Shown in pieces: positions 42,991-51,970 of a stretch of DNA of 64,000 nucleotides. Where the stretch lies: positions 124,001 through 188,000 of the forward strand of contig NZ_JAFEUV020000001.1 of assembly GCF_017355915.2 (NCBI RefSeq), in the 5' to 3' direction. Position numbers and translations under genes: made by a program. Every line of letters starts with the position of its first letter. Position 1 is the stretch's first letter. The notes below the pieces were generated by a model. That model was not told where the DNA came from, searched no databases, and saw only the letters and a program-made list of their open reading frames with translations. This DNA is from Telluribacter roseus. Its GTDB lineage: Bacteria > Bacteroidota > Bacteroidia > Cytophagales > Spirosomataceae.

Positions 42991-44331
42991 ATGACCAGTA
43001 GAAGAGATTTTATAAAGAAAACCGCTCTGGCCTCCGCAGGTATAGCCGTGAGTGCCAACGCTGTCAGCGCAGCCAGCTACCGTCGTATTCTGGGCGCCAA
43101 TGACCGGGTACGGGTAGGTATCATCGGTTTCTCTGACCGTTTCCGTAGCTCCCTGGCCCCCAGCTTCGCTGAGCACGCCAAGGAGATGAACTTCGAGTTT
43201 ATGGGCGTATCCGATATCTGGAACCGTCGCCGCGACGAGGCCGAGAAGTTCTTTAAGGATAAGCCTTCGGCTACTAAAGACTTCTTCAAGGCGCGAAACA
43301 ATGACGAACTACTGGCTCGTAAGGATGTTGACGCCGTAATCATCAGTACGGCTGATTTCCAGCACGCACTGCATTGCGTGGATGCCGTGAAGTCAGGACG
43401 TGATGTATATGTGGAGAAGCCATTTGCCGAGTCGCTGGAAGATGCCAAACTGGCTCTTAAAACCGTCGAAGCCTCCCGCCAGATCGTACAGGTAGGTTCG
43501 CAGCGCCGCTCAGCTCCTAATTACCATGCAGCTAATGAGTTTATCCGCTCAGGTAAGTTTGGTGATATCTCCATGGTAGAAATGACCTGGAACGTCAACC
43601 AGCCCGGCCGCTGGCGCCGTCCTGATCTCGTTAATTCTATTAAAAAAGAAGACGTAGACTGGGATCGCTTCCTGCTCAACCGTCCTAAGGTAGCCTGGAA
43701 TCCGCGCTACTACCTGGAGTACCGCTTGTTCTATCCCTACTCATCGGGTATTCCCGGTCAGTGGATGTCACACCAGATCGATACGGTACATTGGTTCTCA
43801 GGGCTGGAAGCACCACGTAGCGTAGTAGCCAACGGTGGTGTGTACGTATGGAAGGATGGCCGTACCAACGCCGATACCTTCACGGCAGTATTTGACTACG
43901 GTCCGTTCGATAATAAAGAAAAAGGCTTCCAGGTGATCTACTCATCGCGTATGCACCAGGCCGCCGGTGATGTGAAGGAGTACTACTACTCGAATGGTGG
44001 TATGATCAACCTGGATACCAACCAGATTACCCCGGAGGGAGGCTTGCAGGCCGGACCAGCCAAGTCCATGGGTATGGAGGCTAACCTGCTGCCCAAGATG
44101 GAGCTTAAGCAGGGGCCGAAGATCGAAACCTCGGCCAACACCGGTTCGGATCCGATGACATCGCTGCACATGCGCAACTGGATGGAATGTATTCGCAGCC
44201 GCAAGGAGCCCAATGCTCCTGCTCGTGCCGGCTTCAACCACTCCGTTGCCAATATCATGGCTACTCAGGCTATGCATACGGGTAAGCGTATCACCTGGGA
44301 TACCAAGAAGACGGACATCGTCATCAGCTAA
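42991..44331 (+). CDS. Tat-exported Gfo/Idh/MocA family oxidoreductase
   Basis: The 446-residue protein has a Tat signal (TSRRDFIKKTALASAGIAV) and a Rossmann domain beginning RVRVGIIGFSDRFRSSL near residue 39, with the family motif VEKPFAES (Glu142-Lys143-Pro144) and the C-terminal alpha/beta domain including NQPGRWRRPDLVNSIKKEDV and GQWMSHQIDTVHWFSG. Export through Tat fits a protein that folds around NAD(P) before secretion. Such enzymes can oxidise the 3-hydroxyl of glycosides and reduce keto sugars. A 14-bp terminator follows. Confidence 0.92.
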   Translation: MTSRRDFIKKTALASAGIAVSANAVSAASYRRILGANDRVRVGIIGFSDRFRSSLAPSFAEHAKEMNFEFMGVSDIWNRRRDEAEKFFKDKPSATKDFFKARNNDELLARKDVDAVIISTADFQHALHCVDAVKSGRDVYVEKPFAESLEDAKLALKTVEASRQIVQVGSQRRSAPNYHAANEFIRSGKFGDISMVEMTWNVNQPGRWRRPDLVNSIKKEDVDWDRFLLNRPKVAWNPRYYLEYRLFYPYSSGIPGQWMSHQIDTVHWFSGLEAPRSVVANGGVYVWKDGRTNADTFTAVFDYGPFDNKEKGFQVIYSSRMHQAAGDVKEYYYSNGGMINLDTNQITPEGGLQAGPAKSMGMEANLLPKMELKQGPKIETSANTGSDPMTSLHMRNWMECIRSRKEPNAPARAGFNHSVANIMATQAMHTGKRITWDTKKTDIVIS

Positions 44332-44343
44332 TAGCGCTGCACC

Positions 44344-44375
44344 AGTATCCGGCAGCCACTGGGCTGCCGGATACT
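44344..44375 (+). terminator. Terminator after the oxidoreductase gene
   Basis: Perfect 14-base arms 44344-44357 and 44362-44375 with loop actg, followed by ttctt. Confidence 0.85.
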
Positions 44376-44406
44376 TTCTTCTCTTCAACCTATAACTCTT
44401 GCTAAC

Positions 44407-45459
44407 GTGTATTCAAAAATAGTTACTAAAGCCAGTGTAGCTGCGACTTTAGCCATAGGGCTATGGGGAGGTGCGGCCAATGCTCAGCGTGTGGATCTGG
44501 TCCATAATCAGGCGGATAAGAAAGTCGAAGTAACGGTAGACGGCAAGCCTTTTACGGCCTACATCTATCCGGGTCAGGAGGTGTTGCGTAAAGCTGTGCT
44601 GTACCCGGTACTAACGGCGAAAGGAACGGCCATCACCCGTGGCTGGCCGATGGACCCGCGTCCTGACGAGCGGGTAGATCACCCGCACCACGTGGGAGTG
44701 TGGCTCAACCATGGCGATGTGAACGGCTATGATTTCTGGAACAGCTCCAATGCTGTGGACCGTACCAAACATAAGTACGGGGATATCCATCATACGGGTA
44801 TCAAGTCCATGAAAAGTGGCAAAAGTAAGGGTGAACTGACCGTGACTGCGGACTGGATCAATCAGGACGGAGGGTTGACACTCAAAGAAACGACTACGTA
44901 CATTTTCCGGGCAGAGGGGGACCGTCGGATCATTGATCGGATTACAACCCTTACCGCACCAGAAGGGGATGTTACTTTTAAGGATTCCAAGGAAGGCGTA
45001 TTTGCTATCCGACTGGCCCGCCAGCTCGAACATCCTTCCAACAAGCCTGAGCTGTTTACGGATGCGAGTGGTATAGCTACCAAAGTACCCGCTCTTAACA
45101 ACAATGGCGTAACGGGAAGCTATAAAAACAAGGAAGGAGTGAAAGGAGAAGATGTATGGGCCAAGCGTTCGGTATGGACTAATCTTACCGGGCAAATTGG
45201 CAACGAAAAAGTAAACGTAGCCATCATTGACCATCCACAGAACGTTAGCTATCCATCGTACTGGCATGCCCGTGGCTATGGTCTGTTTGCCATAAATCCA
45301 ATGGGTACCAAAGAGTTTACCAATGGAAAAGAAGCGCAGAACTTCCAATTAAAGAAAGGAGAATCCAAGACATTCAGGTACCGTTTAGTTGTTGACTCCA
45401 AGGACCTGGCTGATGCTGACCTGGATGCACTGGCGGCTGACTTTGCCAAAGTAAAGTAA
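44407..45459 (+). CDS. PmoA family protein (DUF6807), copy 1
   Basis: The 350-residue exported protein starts at GTG and has a signal peptide ending near GGAANAQ. The body shows the PmoA family core: GKPFTAYIYPGQEVLRKAVL, RPDERVDHPHHVGVWLNHGD and SYPSYWHARGYGLFAINPMG. The conserved His cluster (DHPHHVG) may bind metal. Despite the name it is not shown to be a methane monooxygenase part; the Bacteroidota proteins sit in glycan loci with unknown role. The next gene is a tandem duplicate with the same length and start codon. Confidence 0.88.
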   Translation: MYSKIVTKASVAATLAIGLWGGAANAQRVDLVHNQADKKVEVTVDGKPFTAYIYPGQEVLRKAVLYPVLTAKGTAITRGWPMDPRPDERVDHPHHVGVWLNHGDVNGYDFWNSSNAVDRTKHKYGDIHHTGIKSMKSGKSKGELTVTADWINQDGGLTLKETTTYIFRAEGDRRIIDRITTLTAPEGDVTFKDSKEGVFAIRLARQLEHPSNKPELFTDASGIATKVPALNNNGVTGSYKNKEGVKGEDVWAKRSVWTNLTGQIGNEKVNVAIIDHPQNVSYPSYWHARGYGLFAINPMGTKEFTNGKEAQNFQLKKGESKTFRYRLVVDSKDLADADLDALAADFAKVK

Positions 45460-45484
45460 TTGCTTTACCCGCTACTGAATACGT

Positions 45485-45516
45485 GACTCCCCCTGAGCTT
45501 CGGTTCTGGGGGAGTT
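45485..45516 (+). terminator. Terminator with a UUCG-type tetraloop
   Basis: The arm actccccc (45486-45493) pairs with gggggagt (45508-45515). The inner stem closes a c(ttcg)g tetraloop, a very stable RNA loop. It lies between the two PmoA genes. Confidence 0.8.
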
Positions 45517-45633
45517 GCTTCTTCAGATCAAAATTTTCAAACGTTTTCGACTCCAATATACTCCTTGTCTTGTAAGTTTGATGTCATAGGGGCACTGCCT
45601 CAGATATTATTCAACCCTTATTTACTAATAGCT

Positions 45634-46686
45634 GTGAAGATCAAGACACTACCTGCCGCCAGAGCTGCGGCTATCTTTTCGCTGGCTCTGCTGACGAGTG
45701 CCGCCAGTGCTCAGCGTGTGGACCTGGTTCATTACGAAGCGGACAAAAAAGTAGATATAATCGTAGATGGCAAGCCATTTACCTCCTACATCTATCCGGG
45801 GCCGGATAAGCTCAAGAAAGCCGTGCTGTACCCCATCCGTACCTCCCACGGCAAACTCGTGACCAGAGGGTGGCCCCTGGACCCACGTCCGGGTGAACGC
45901 GTAGACCACCCGCACCACGTGGGCGTTTGGCTCAACTACGAAGACGTCAACAAGCACGACTTCTGGAATAATTCGAACACGCCTCCCCGGCCTAACAGTA
46001 CCTACGGGACTATTGTACATACGGGTATACAATCCATAAAGAGTGGCAAACGGAAGGGAGAGCTGGCCGTCACGGCCGACTGGCTGGATAAGGACGGGAA
46101 CGTGATGCTGAAGGAGAAAACTACCTACCTCTTTAGTGCTTTGGGTGAACGCCGGGTTGTAGACCGCATCACTACCCTGACGGCCGCTAACGGTGAGGTG
46201 GAGTTTCCGGATGTAAAAGACGGTATGTTTGCCATACGGGTAGCCCGGGAGCTGGAACACCCTTCCAACAAGCCGGAGATCTATACGGATGCCAGTGGAG
46301 TAGCTACTAAAGTACCCGTCATGAACAACGAAGGAATAACGGGGAATTACCGAAGTAGTGAAGGGGTAGAAGGCGAAGATGTATGGAGCAAGCGTGCCAG
46401 CTGGGTAAACCTGCGCGGCAAGATAGGCGAAGAGAAAATTAGCGTAGCTATCATTGATCATCCCAAAAATGTAGGGTACCCTGCTTACTGGCACGCGCGC
46501 GGCTACGGCCTGTTTGCGGTAAATCCGTTGGGTGCCAAAGCCTTCACCAACGGCAAGGAAGTACTGAATTTTAAGCTGAAAAATGGGGAGTCAACTACTT
46601 TTCGCTACCGGTTGGTGATAGATTCCGATCATATCTCAGATGCTGACATGAAGGCTCTGGAAGCCGAATTTGCGAAGCTGAAGTAG
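45634..46686 (+). CDS. PmoA family protein (DUF6807), copy 2
   Basis: This is a paralogue of the preceding gene. From the GTG start the product is 350 residues, identical in length to copy 1, with the signal peptide VKIKTLPAARAAAIFSLALL ending ASAQ. It shares RVDLVH.EADKKV, RVDHPHHVGVWLN, LEHPSNKPE, TDASG.ATKVP and YWHARGYGLFA.NP.G. An in-frame upstream ATG at 45565 would add 23 atypical residues and is unlikely. The two copies differ over most of the chain, so the duplication is not recent and they may have separate substrates. Confidence 0.87.
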   Translation: MKIKTLPAARAAAIFSLALLTSAASAQRVDLVHYEADKKVDIIVDGKPFTSYIYPGPDKLKKAVLYPIRTSHGKLVTRGWPLDPRPGERVDHPHHVGVWLNYEDVNKHDFWNNSNTPPRPNSTYGTIVHTGIQSIKSGKRKGELAVTADWLDKDGNVMLKEKTTYLFSALGERRVVDRITTLTAANGEVEFPDVKDGMFAIRVARELEHPSNKPEIYTDASGVATKVPVMNNEGITGNYRSSEGVEGEDVWSKRASWVNLRGKIGEEKISVAIIDHPKNVGYPAYWHARGYGLFAVNPLGAKAFTNGKEVLNFKLKNGESTTFRYRLVIDSDHISDADMKALEAEFAKLK

Positions 46687-46710
46687 TAGTGCTATTTTAT
46701 CAGAAATCCA

Positions 46711-46747
46711 TACAAAAAGCCACGGGCCGGTTCCGTGGCTTTTTGTA
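46711..46747. terminator. Bidirectional terminator, 15-bp stem
   Basis: Perfect arms 46711-46725 and 46733-46747 around a 7-base loop, with aaaaa/ttttt inside the lower stem. Confidence 0.88.
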
Positions 46748-46817
46748 TATCCCTAATTTAAGTACTTTTAGAAACTTTTACGCTTTTTGTCCTGAATTCA
46801 TAATCCCTTATTAAACA

Positions 46818-47243
46818 ATGAAAAACACGTCCCGTCGCAAGTTTCTGAAGGCATCGGCTCTCGCCGGTGTAGGTACCACCATTGCTACCGGTGCAGTAGC
46901 TGCATCCACAGCGGCTGCTCCCAAAAAAGAACTTTTTGTCCACCATGTTTATTTTTATCTGAAAAATGCGGGTAGTGCCGCGGACAAGGCCAAGCTGATG
47001 GAAGGACTGGAGAAGCTTTCTAAGGTACCTACCATCCGGATGGTACACATCGGTACGCCGGCTACTACCAACCGGGATGTAATCGAGCGCGGGTACTCTA
47101 TATCATGGCTATGCTTATTCGACAACCTGGAAGAGCAGGAAGTATACCAGAAGCACCCGATTCACCTGAAATTCGTCGATGACTATTCACATCTGTGGGA
47201 GAAAGTAATCGTATACGATTCGGTAGGTCCTAAGCGGGCTTAA
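46818..47243 (+). CDS. Tat-exported Dabb (stress-responsive A/B barrel) protein
   Basis: The 141-residue protein has a Tat signal (TSRRKFLKASALAGVGTTIA) and a Dabb domain (PF07876): ELFVHHVYFYLKNAGSAADK, then LEKLSKVPTIRMVHIGTPAT and SWLCLFDNLEEQEVYQKHPI ending YSHLWEKVIVYDSVG. Dabb proteins are dimeric ferredoxin-like barrels. Exported members often lie beside Gfo/Idh/MocA genes in Bacteroidota and their role is unknown; a small-molecule enzyme or binding function on a keto-sugar is plausible. The last base of its stop codon is the first base of an upstream ATG for the next gene. Confidence 0.88.
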   Translation: MKNTSRRKFLKASALAGVGTTIATGAVAASTAAAPKKELFVHHVYFYLKNAGSAADKAKLMEGLEKLSKVPTIRMVHIGTPATTNRDVIERGYSISWLCLFDNLEEQEVYQKHPIHLKFVDDYSHLWEKVIVYDSVGPKRA

Positions 47244-47293
47244 TGGAGCCGACCGCTTACCAGACAACATTGGCCGCAACTTATATTAATTTT

Positions 47294-49048
47294 ATGCACA
47301 AGGTTAAATCCTTACTGGTACTACTGGCCGGAACGATCGGTTCGTCAGTAGCACAAACACCTACCGAGAAGATTCGCCTGAATCAGATTGGATATTATCC
47401 CGATGCTCCCAAGGTAGCCGTAGTAGTGGGGGAAGAGGCACAGGGGCCGTTCCAGATCAAGGAAGCCGGGAGCAACAAGGTTGTATTTAAAGGTACCCTG
47501 AGCGCGCCCCGTAGCAATCAGCATTCGGGCAAGAAGAGTCGGATTGCTGATTTTTCAGGCTTTACGAAAAGGGGGAACTATGTAGTCGAGATCCCAGGCG
47601 TAGGTACTTCGTATTCGTTCTCCATCAAGCCCGCCGTACACCGCGAGGTAGCGGCCGCTTCGCTCAAAGGATTCTACTACCAGCGCATTTCGACGCCTCT
47701 ACCCGAAAAGTACGCCGGGAAGTGGGCCCGGCCAGCCGGGCATCCCGACGACCAGGTCCTGATCCATCCGTCAGCGGCTTCGGCTGAGCGTCCGGCTGGT
47801 TCAATGATCTCTTCGCCCGGGGGCTGGTACGATGCCGGTGACTACAACAAGTACATTGTTAACTCAGGTATTACGGTGGGTACCTTGCTCTCGCTGTACG
47901 AGGATTTTCCGCAGTACACCCGGGGGCTGGATGTGAACATACCCGAAAGTGGTGACCAGGTACCCGATCTGCTCGACGAGACGTTGTACAACCTGCGCTG
48001 GATGCTGACCATGCAGGACCCCAATGACGGAGGCGTGTACCACAAGCTCACCAATCCTAGCTTTGACGGTATGGTGATGCCTGATAAAGCTACGAAGCCC
48101 CGGTACGTCATTCAGAAGAATACGATCGCTACGCTCAATTTCATAGCTGTAACAGCACAGGCGGCCCGAATTCTGGACAATTACAAGAAGGAGCTCCCCG
48201 GACTGGCCGACTCCTGCCGTACGGCTGCTCTCAAGGGCTGGGACTGGGTGAAGAAAAACCCGAATGTGCTGTACGATCAGAACGAAATGAACAAGCAGTT
48301 TGATCCGGACGTATCCACAGGTAGCTACCAGGACCGTAACGGAGAGGACGAATGGATATGGGCGGCTACCGAACTATACGTAACCACCGGACAGGACAAG
48401 TACCTCCAGGGAATCAACCTGTTTCCCGATGCCACGCTGCAATTGCCTTCCTGGAATCAGGTGCGGGCGCTGGCCTACTACACGCTGGCCCGCTCGCAGA
48501 AAAAGCTACCTGCCGGTGGAGCGCAGCACGTCAATCAGGCCAAGCAGGTACTCCTGAAATTTGCCGATGATCTGCTTACGGATCTGGACAAGCAGCCGTA
48601 TCATACGGTCATGGGCAAGACCAAGGGGGACTATATCTGGGGAAGTAGCGCTGTCGCGGCCAATCAGGGTATCACGCTCATACAGGCTTACCAGCTCAGC
48701 GGCGACCGCAAGTACCTCCATGCCGCACTCGGTAACCTGGATTATATCATGGGCCGTAATGCCACCGGGTACTCGTTCCTGACTGGTTTTGGACATAAGA
48801 CGCCCATGCGCCCACACCACCGCCCATCCGTGGCCGATGGTATCGAGGAGCCCGTGCCGGGACTGCTATCGGGCGGTCCTAATCCGGGACAGCAGGATAA
48901 GTGCAAAACGTACACGAGCAACTTTGCCGATGAGTCCTTCACGGATGATGACTGCTCGTATGCCTCCAACGAAATCGCGATCAACTGGAATGCTCCCATG
49001 GTGTACCTGGCCACGGCCGTGGAAGCGCTCATGGAGAAGAAAAAGTAA
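47294..49048 (+). CDS. GH9 family glycoside hydrolase (endo/exo-beta-glucanase)
   Basis: The 584-residue exported enzyme (start MHKVKSLLVLLAGTIGSSVA, signal ending VAQ) has an N-terminal Ig-like cellulase domain (IRLNQIGYYPDAPKVAVVVG) and a GH9 catalytic alpha/alpha barrel. The nucleophile-activating Asp pair lies in PGGWYDAGDYNKYIVN, and the acid Glu in SYASNEIAINWNAP near the C-terminus; LTGFGHKTPMRPHHRPS is the usual GH9 His-loop. GH9 enzymes cut beta-1,4-glucan, cellodextrins or mixed-linkage glucans. It gives the best hint to the substrate of locus 2. An upstream ATG at 47243 is unlikely. Confidence 0.93.
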   Translation: MHKVKSLLVLLAGTIGSSVAQTPTEKIRLNQIGYYPDAPKVAVVVGEEAQGPFQIKEAGSNKVVFKGTLSAPRSNQHSGKKSRIADFSGFTKRGNYVVEIPGVGTSYSFSIKPAVHREVAAASLKGFYYQRISTPLPEKYAGKWARPAGHPDDQVLIHPSAASAERPAGSMISSPGGWYDAGDYNKYIVNSGITVGTLLSLYEDFPQYTRGLDVNIPESGDQVPDLLDETLYNLRWMLTMQDPNDGGVYHKLTNPSFDGMVMPDKATKPRYVIQKNTIATLNFIAVTAQAARILDNYKKELPGLADSCRTAALKGWDWVKKNPNVLYDQNEMNKQFDPDVSTGSYQDRNGEDEWIWAATELYVTTGQDKYLQGINLFPDATLQLPSWNQVRALAYYTLARSQKKLPAGGAQHVNQAKQVLLKFADDLLTDLDKQPYHTVMGKTKGDYIWGSSAVAANQGITLIQAYQLSGDRKYLHAALGNLDYIMGRNATGYSFLTGFGHKTPMRPHHRPSVADGIEEPVPGLLSGGPNPGQQDKCKTYTSNFADESFTDDDCSYASNEIAINWNAPMVYLATAVEALMEKKK

Positions 49049-49072
49049 CAGTACTCAATATCCTAAGCTAAA

Positions 49073-49103
49073 AGAGGCAGCCTGTACAACACGGGCTGCC
49101 TCT
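49073..49103. terminator. Bidirectional terminator between GH9 and hydrolase genes
   Basis: The arms 49073-49085 and 49091-49103 pair over 13 positions with one G-U pair, a 5-base loop and a following ctattttt tract. It separates convergent genes. Confidence 0.85.
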
Positions 49104-49121
49104 CTATTTTTACAGGTACTA

Positions 49122-50123
49122 CTACTTTTCCAGCGCTTTGCTCAGGTGCTCTTTGAATAGCGGGAAGTTCTCGATGTGGGGGAGGTGACCAATTCCTTCC
49201 AGCTCGAGGAGGCGGCTGTTGGGTATCTCCTGAGCTACCTCCTGGTCCAGCGTGGCATAGTTGCCCATAGTTTTGGCTACGGCTTCACTGACCAGATCCT
49301 TGCCCAGCGCTGTCTTGTCCCGCTGCCCTATGATGAGTACGGTAGGTACCTTCAGGAACCTGAATTCGTGCCGTACCGGCTGTGTAAAGATCATATCGTA
49401 GGTGAGGGCGGCGTTCCAGGCGTAGCGGGGGTAGTCGGGGCTATCAAGTACCGCGGCCGATAGGTTTAGCCAGGGGTCGTACTCCGGCCTCCATTTGTTA
49501 TCGTAGTAGCTGGTCAGCATGTACTTTTTGAGGCCTTCGTAGGTTTTTTTGAGCTCGCTCCTATACCAGCTCTCCACGGGCTGATAGGGTACCTTCAGTT
49601 TCCAGTCTTCCAGGCCGATGGGATTTTCCAGAATCAGCTTCTCTACCTGCTCTGGAAACATCAGCGCGTATCGCGTAGCCAGCATACCGCCCATGGAGTG
49701 TCCAAGTACTACCACTTTTCTGATGCCCAGCGAATCAATAATGCTCTTGGTGTTGAGGGCCAGCTGCTGAAAGGTGTAGTGGTAGTGATCCGGCTTGGTA
49801 GACTTGCCAAAGCCGATCTGATCTGGTACAAATACGTCGTAGCCGCTATCCAGCAGGTACTTCATGGTTTCGCCCCAGTAGGCCCCATTGAAGTTCTTGC
49901 CGTGCATCAGCACTACCGTTCCCTTACGCGCTTTGGACGTTTTCTGATGCATATACGCCATGCGCAGCGGCTGTCCCTGCGACTCCAAAAGGTGGAAATG
50001 TACGGGGTAAGGGTAGGAGTACCCTTCCAGATTGATACCCAGCGCAGGTACCTTGTTGTTTTGATTGGTCTGAGCCCCGGCGGTGAGGCTTATGCCTAGT
50101 AGGAGCAGAATTACTGTTTTCAT
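49122..50123 (-). CDS. Exported alpha/beta hydrolase
   Basis: The 333-residue protein has a signal peptide (MKTVILLLLGISLTAGAQ). The hydrolase core has LMHGKNFNGAYWGET, the nucleophile elbow GHSMGGM (Ser143), the acid in IIGQRDKTALG and His in GIGHLPHIENF. It resembles periplasmic esterase/lactonase-type hydrolases of Bacteroidota; the substrate is unknown. It faces the GH9 gene across a shared terminator and is not part of locus 2. Confidence 0.88.
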   Translation of the reverse strand: MKTVILLLLGISLTAGAQTNQNNKVPALGINLEGYSYPYPVHFHLLESQGQPLRMAYMHQKTSKARKGTVVLMHGKNFNGAYWGETMKYLLDSGYDVFVPDQIGFGKSTKPDHYHYTFQQLALNTKSIIDSLGIRKVVVLGHSMGGMLATRYALMFPEQVEKLILENPIGLEDWKLKVPYQPVESWYRSELKKTYEGLKKYMLTSYYDNKWRPEYDPWLNLSAAVLDSPDYPRYAWNAALTYDMIFTQPVRHEFRFLKVPTVLIIGQRDKTALGKDLVSEAVAKTMGNYATLDQEVAQEIPNSRLLELEGIGHLPHIENFPLFKEHLSKALEK

Positions 50124-50208
50124 GGGGTTGAATCGCTCGTTTGGTAGTACTGATCAGGCCCAGCGGCCCGGACAGCAGAGAGATTCAACAAAATGGTGCC
50201 AGCGCCGC

Positions 50209-51333
50209 CTACTCCACGAATAGCTCGCTGGTAACCCGGTCCGCGAATAGCTTGCCGGATTCGGTCAGCAGGAGGGTCTCGTCGTGGAGGTAGAGCCAGC
50301 CGCTTTCGATCAGACGGAATATCTCCTTGCCCTGGCGCGACAGGAAGCTTCCTTCCGAAAGTTCGCTGAGCATGTCCAGACGGCAGCCCCACTTGGTACG
50401 CAGGCCGGTGAGCAGGTACTCATTGACCTGGTCGGCCGGGCTGAGCTGCTCGTAGGTAGCGGGTATCTGATCCTTCTGCAGGGCCGTAAGGTACTGCGCG
50501 TTATTATTGATATTGTATTGCCGGCTCGCGCCATCGTACGAGTGAGCGCTGGGGCCCACGCCCAGGTAAGGTCGCCGTTGCCAGTAGGCGCTGTTGTGGC
50601 GGCTGTAGTGGCTGTTGCGGGCAAAGTTGGAGATCTCGTACTGCTCATAGCCTCCTTCCGCCAGCGATTCGACGACGTATTCAAATTGTCGAGCCGCGTA
50701 TTCCTCGTCAATGGGCTTGATCTTTCCTTTTTTGAGCCAGTTGCCAAATACCGTCTGTGGCTCTACCGTAAGGCAATAGGCCGAAATATGAGGTACATCC
50801 AGAGCCAGTACCTTTTCTACATCTGTTTTCAGAATAGCATGGTCGGGGGCCGGTATGGCGTAGATCAAGTCTACTGAAATATTGGTAATGCCCAGGTCCT
50901 GCGCCCGCTTTACACTGTCACCCGCTTCCACGGCGGTGTGTATACGATGCAGGTGTTTCAGGTGTGCTTCGTCGAACGACTGTATCCCAATGCTCAGCCG
51001 GTTGATCCCCGCTTTCTGCAATTGTTCCAGTTTCGGGGCCGTCAGGTCGTCCGGGTTAGCCTCGAGAGTAATCTCGGCGGTAGACCGTACCGAGAAGTGC
51101 GTATGGATGGTATTCAGCAGGAGGGAGAGCTCTTCTTCATCAAGTAGGGAAGGAGTGCCACCACCAAAGTAGATCGTTTGTAGCTCGGGGGTAGGCAGGT
51201 ACTCTTTCCGCAGAACAATCTCCCGGGCTATGGCTTCAGTGATTTCCCGTTTCTGTTTGGTATTGGTACTGAAATGGAAATCACAGTAGTGGCAGGCTTG
51301 TCGGCAGAAAGGAATATGAATGTACAGATGCAT
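50209..51333 (-). CDS. hemW: HemW, radical SAM heme chaperone
   Basis: The 374-residue protein begins MHLYIHIPFCRQACHYCDFH, with the radical SAM cysteines C10, C14 and C17 in the HemW spacing. YFGGGTPSLLDEEELSLLL and GINRLSIGIQSFDEAHLKHL follow, then a C-terminal HemN-like domain (ENEYLLTGLRTKWG-like NEYLLTGLRTKWGCRL). It resembles oxygen-independent coproporphyrinogen oxidase but belongs to the HemW branch, which handles heme rather than oxidising coproporphyrinogen. Confidence 0.93.
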   Translation of the reverse strand: MHLYIHIPFCRQACHYCDFHFSTNTKQKREITEAIAREIVLRKEYLPTPELQTIYFGGGTPSLLDEEELSLLLNTIHTHFSVRSTAEITLEANPDDLTAPKLEQLQKAGINRLSIGIQSFDEAHLKHLHRIHTAVEAGDSVKRAQDLGITNISVDLIYAIPAPDHAILKTDVEKVLALDVPHISAYCLTVEPQTVFGNWLKKGKIKPIDEEYAARQFEYVVESLAEGGYEQYEISNFARNSHYSRHNSAYWQRRPYLGVGPSAHSYDGASRQYNINNNAQYLTALQKDQIPATYEQLSPADQVNEYLLTGLRTKWGCRLDMLSELSEGSFLSRQGKEIFRLIESGWLYLHDETLLLTESGKLFADRVTSELFVE

Positions 51334-51447
51334 CGGTACTTACGAACATTTGACTGAGGAAATACGGGCAGTATGTATCTGCCAGTAACAAAGTAACAGC
51401 TTTCTTCTCAGGAGTTGTTCCTGAATGGCGATTTTTCACCAATAAAA

Positions 51448-51474
51448 AATAGCAACCCGGTAGGGGTTGCTATT
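51448..51474 (-). terminator. Terminator of the ribosomal protein operon
   Basis: Perfect 11-bp stem (51448-51458 with 51464-51474), 5-base loop; on the minus strand a tttttatt tract follows. It lies just after rplI. Confidence 0.88.
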
Positions 51475-51499
51475 AATACGTGTTACTTCAAAGAAAGTA

Positions 51500-51946
51500 C
51501 TACTCTTCAGCAGGTACTACGTTGATGGTAACGTTATGCTTTACTTCTTTGTGCAGGTCGATCACGGCAGTATAAGTACCAACGCTCTTCACGTCGTCTA
51601 CTGTGATTTTCTTGCGGTCGATGTCGAAACCTTTAGCTTTCAGAGCATCAGCAACCTGCGTGTTGGTAACACGACCGAAGATACGGCCGCTTTCACCTAC
51701 TACTGCAGGAATATCGATGGTCATGTTGCCAATGCCGGCAGCAATCGCTGCTGCGTCATTCTTAAGTTTCTCAGCTTTGTGAGAGGCCTGACGAATGTTC
51801 TCGTTAGCAATCTTGCGATTGGTTTCGTTGGCCAGCACAGCGTAGCCCTGTGGGATCAGATAGTTACGACCATATCCAGCTTTTACGCTTACGATGTCGT
51901 TCTTGTATCCTACTCCGGCTATATCTGTCAATAGTATGATTTCCAT
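51500..51946 (-). CDS. rplI: Ribosomal protein bL9
   Basis: The 148-residue product begins MEIILLTDIAGVGYKNDIVS and continues VKAGYGRNYLIPQGYAVLAN, the L9 signature, followed by the long helix and the C-terminal domain (GRIFGRVTNTQVADALKAKG, DIDRKKI). It is the last gene of the rpsF-rpsR-rplI operon, 24 bases after rpsR. Confidence 0.97.
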   Translation of the reverse strand: MEIILLTDIAGVGYKNDIVSVKAGYGRNYLIPQGYAVLANETNRKIANENIRQASHKAEKLKNDAAAIAAGIGNMTIDIPAVVGESGRIFGRVTNTQVADALKAKGFDIDRKKITVDDVKSVGTYTAVIDLHKEVKHNVTINVVPAEE

Positions 51947-51970
51947 GTGTTAGACTACCTCCTTCCTTTA

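Noticed and set aside
44407-46686. PmoA pair taken as methane monooxygenase subunits
   Set aside because: The proteins are soluble and exported and sit among glycan genes; the family name is only historical and no membrane helices or pmoB/pmoC partners are present.
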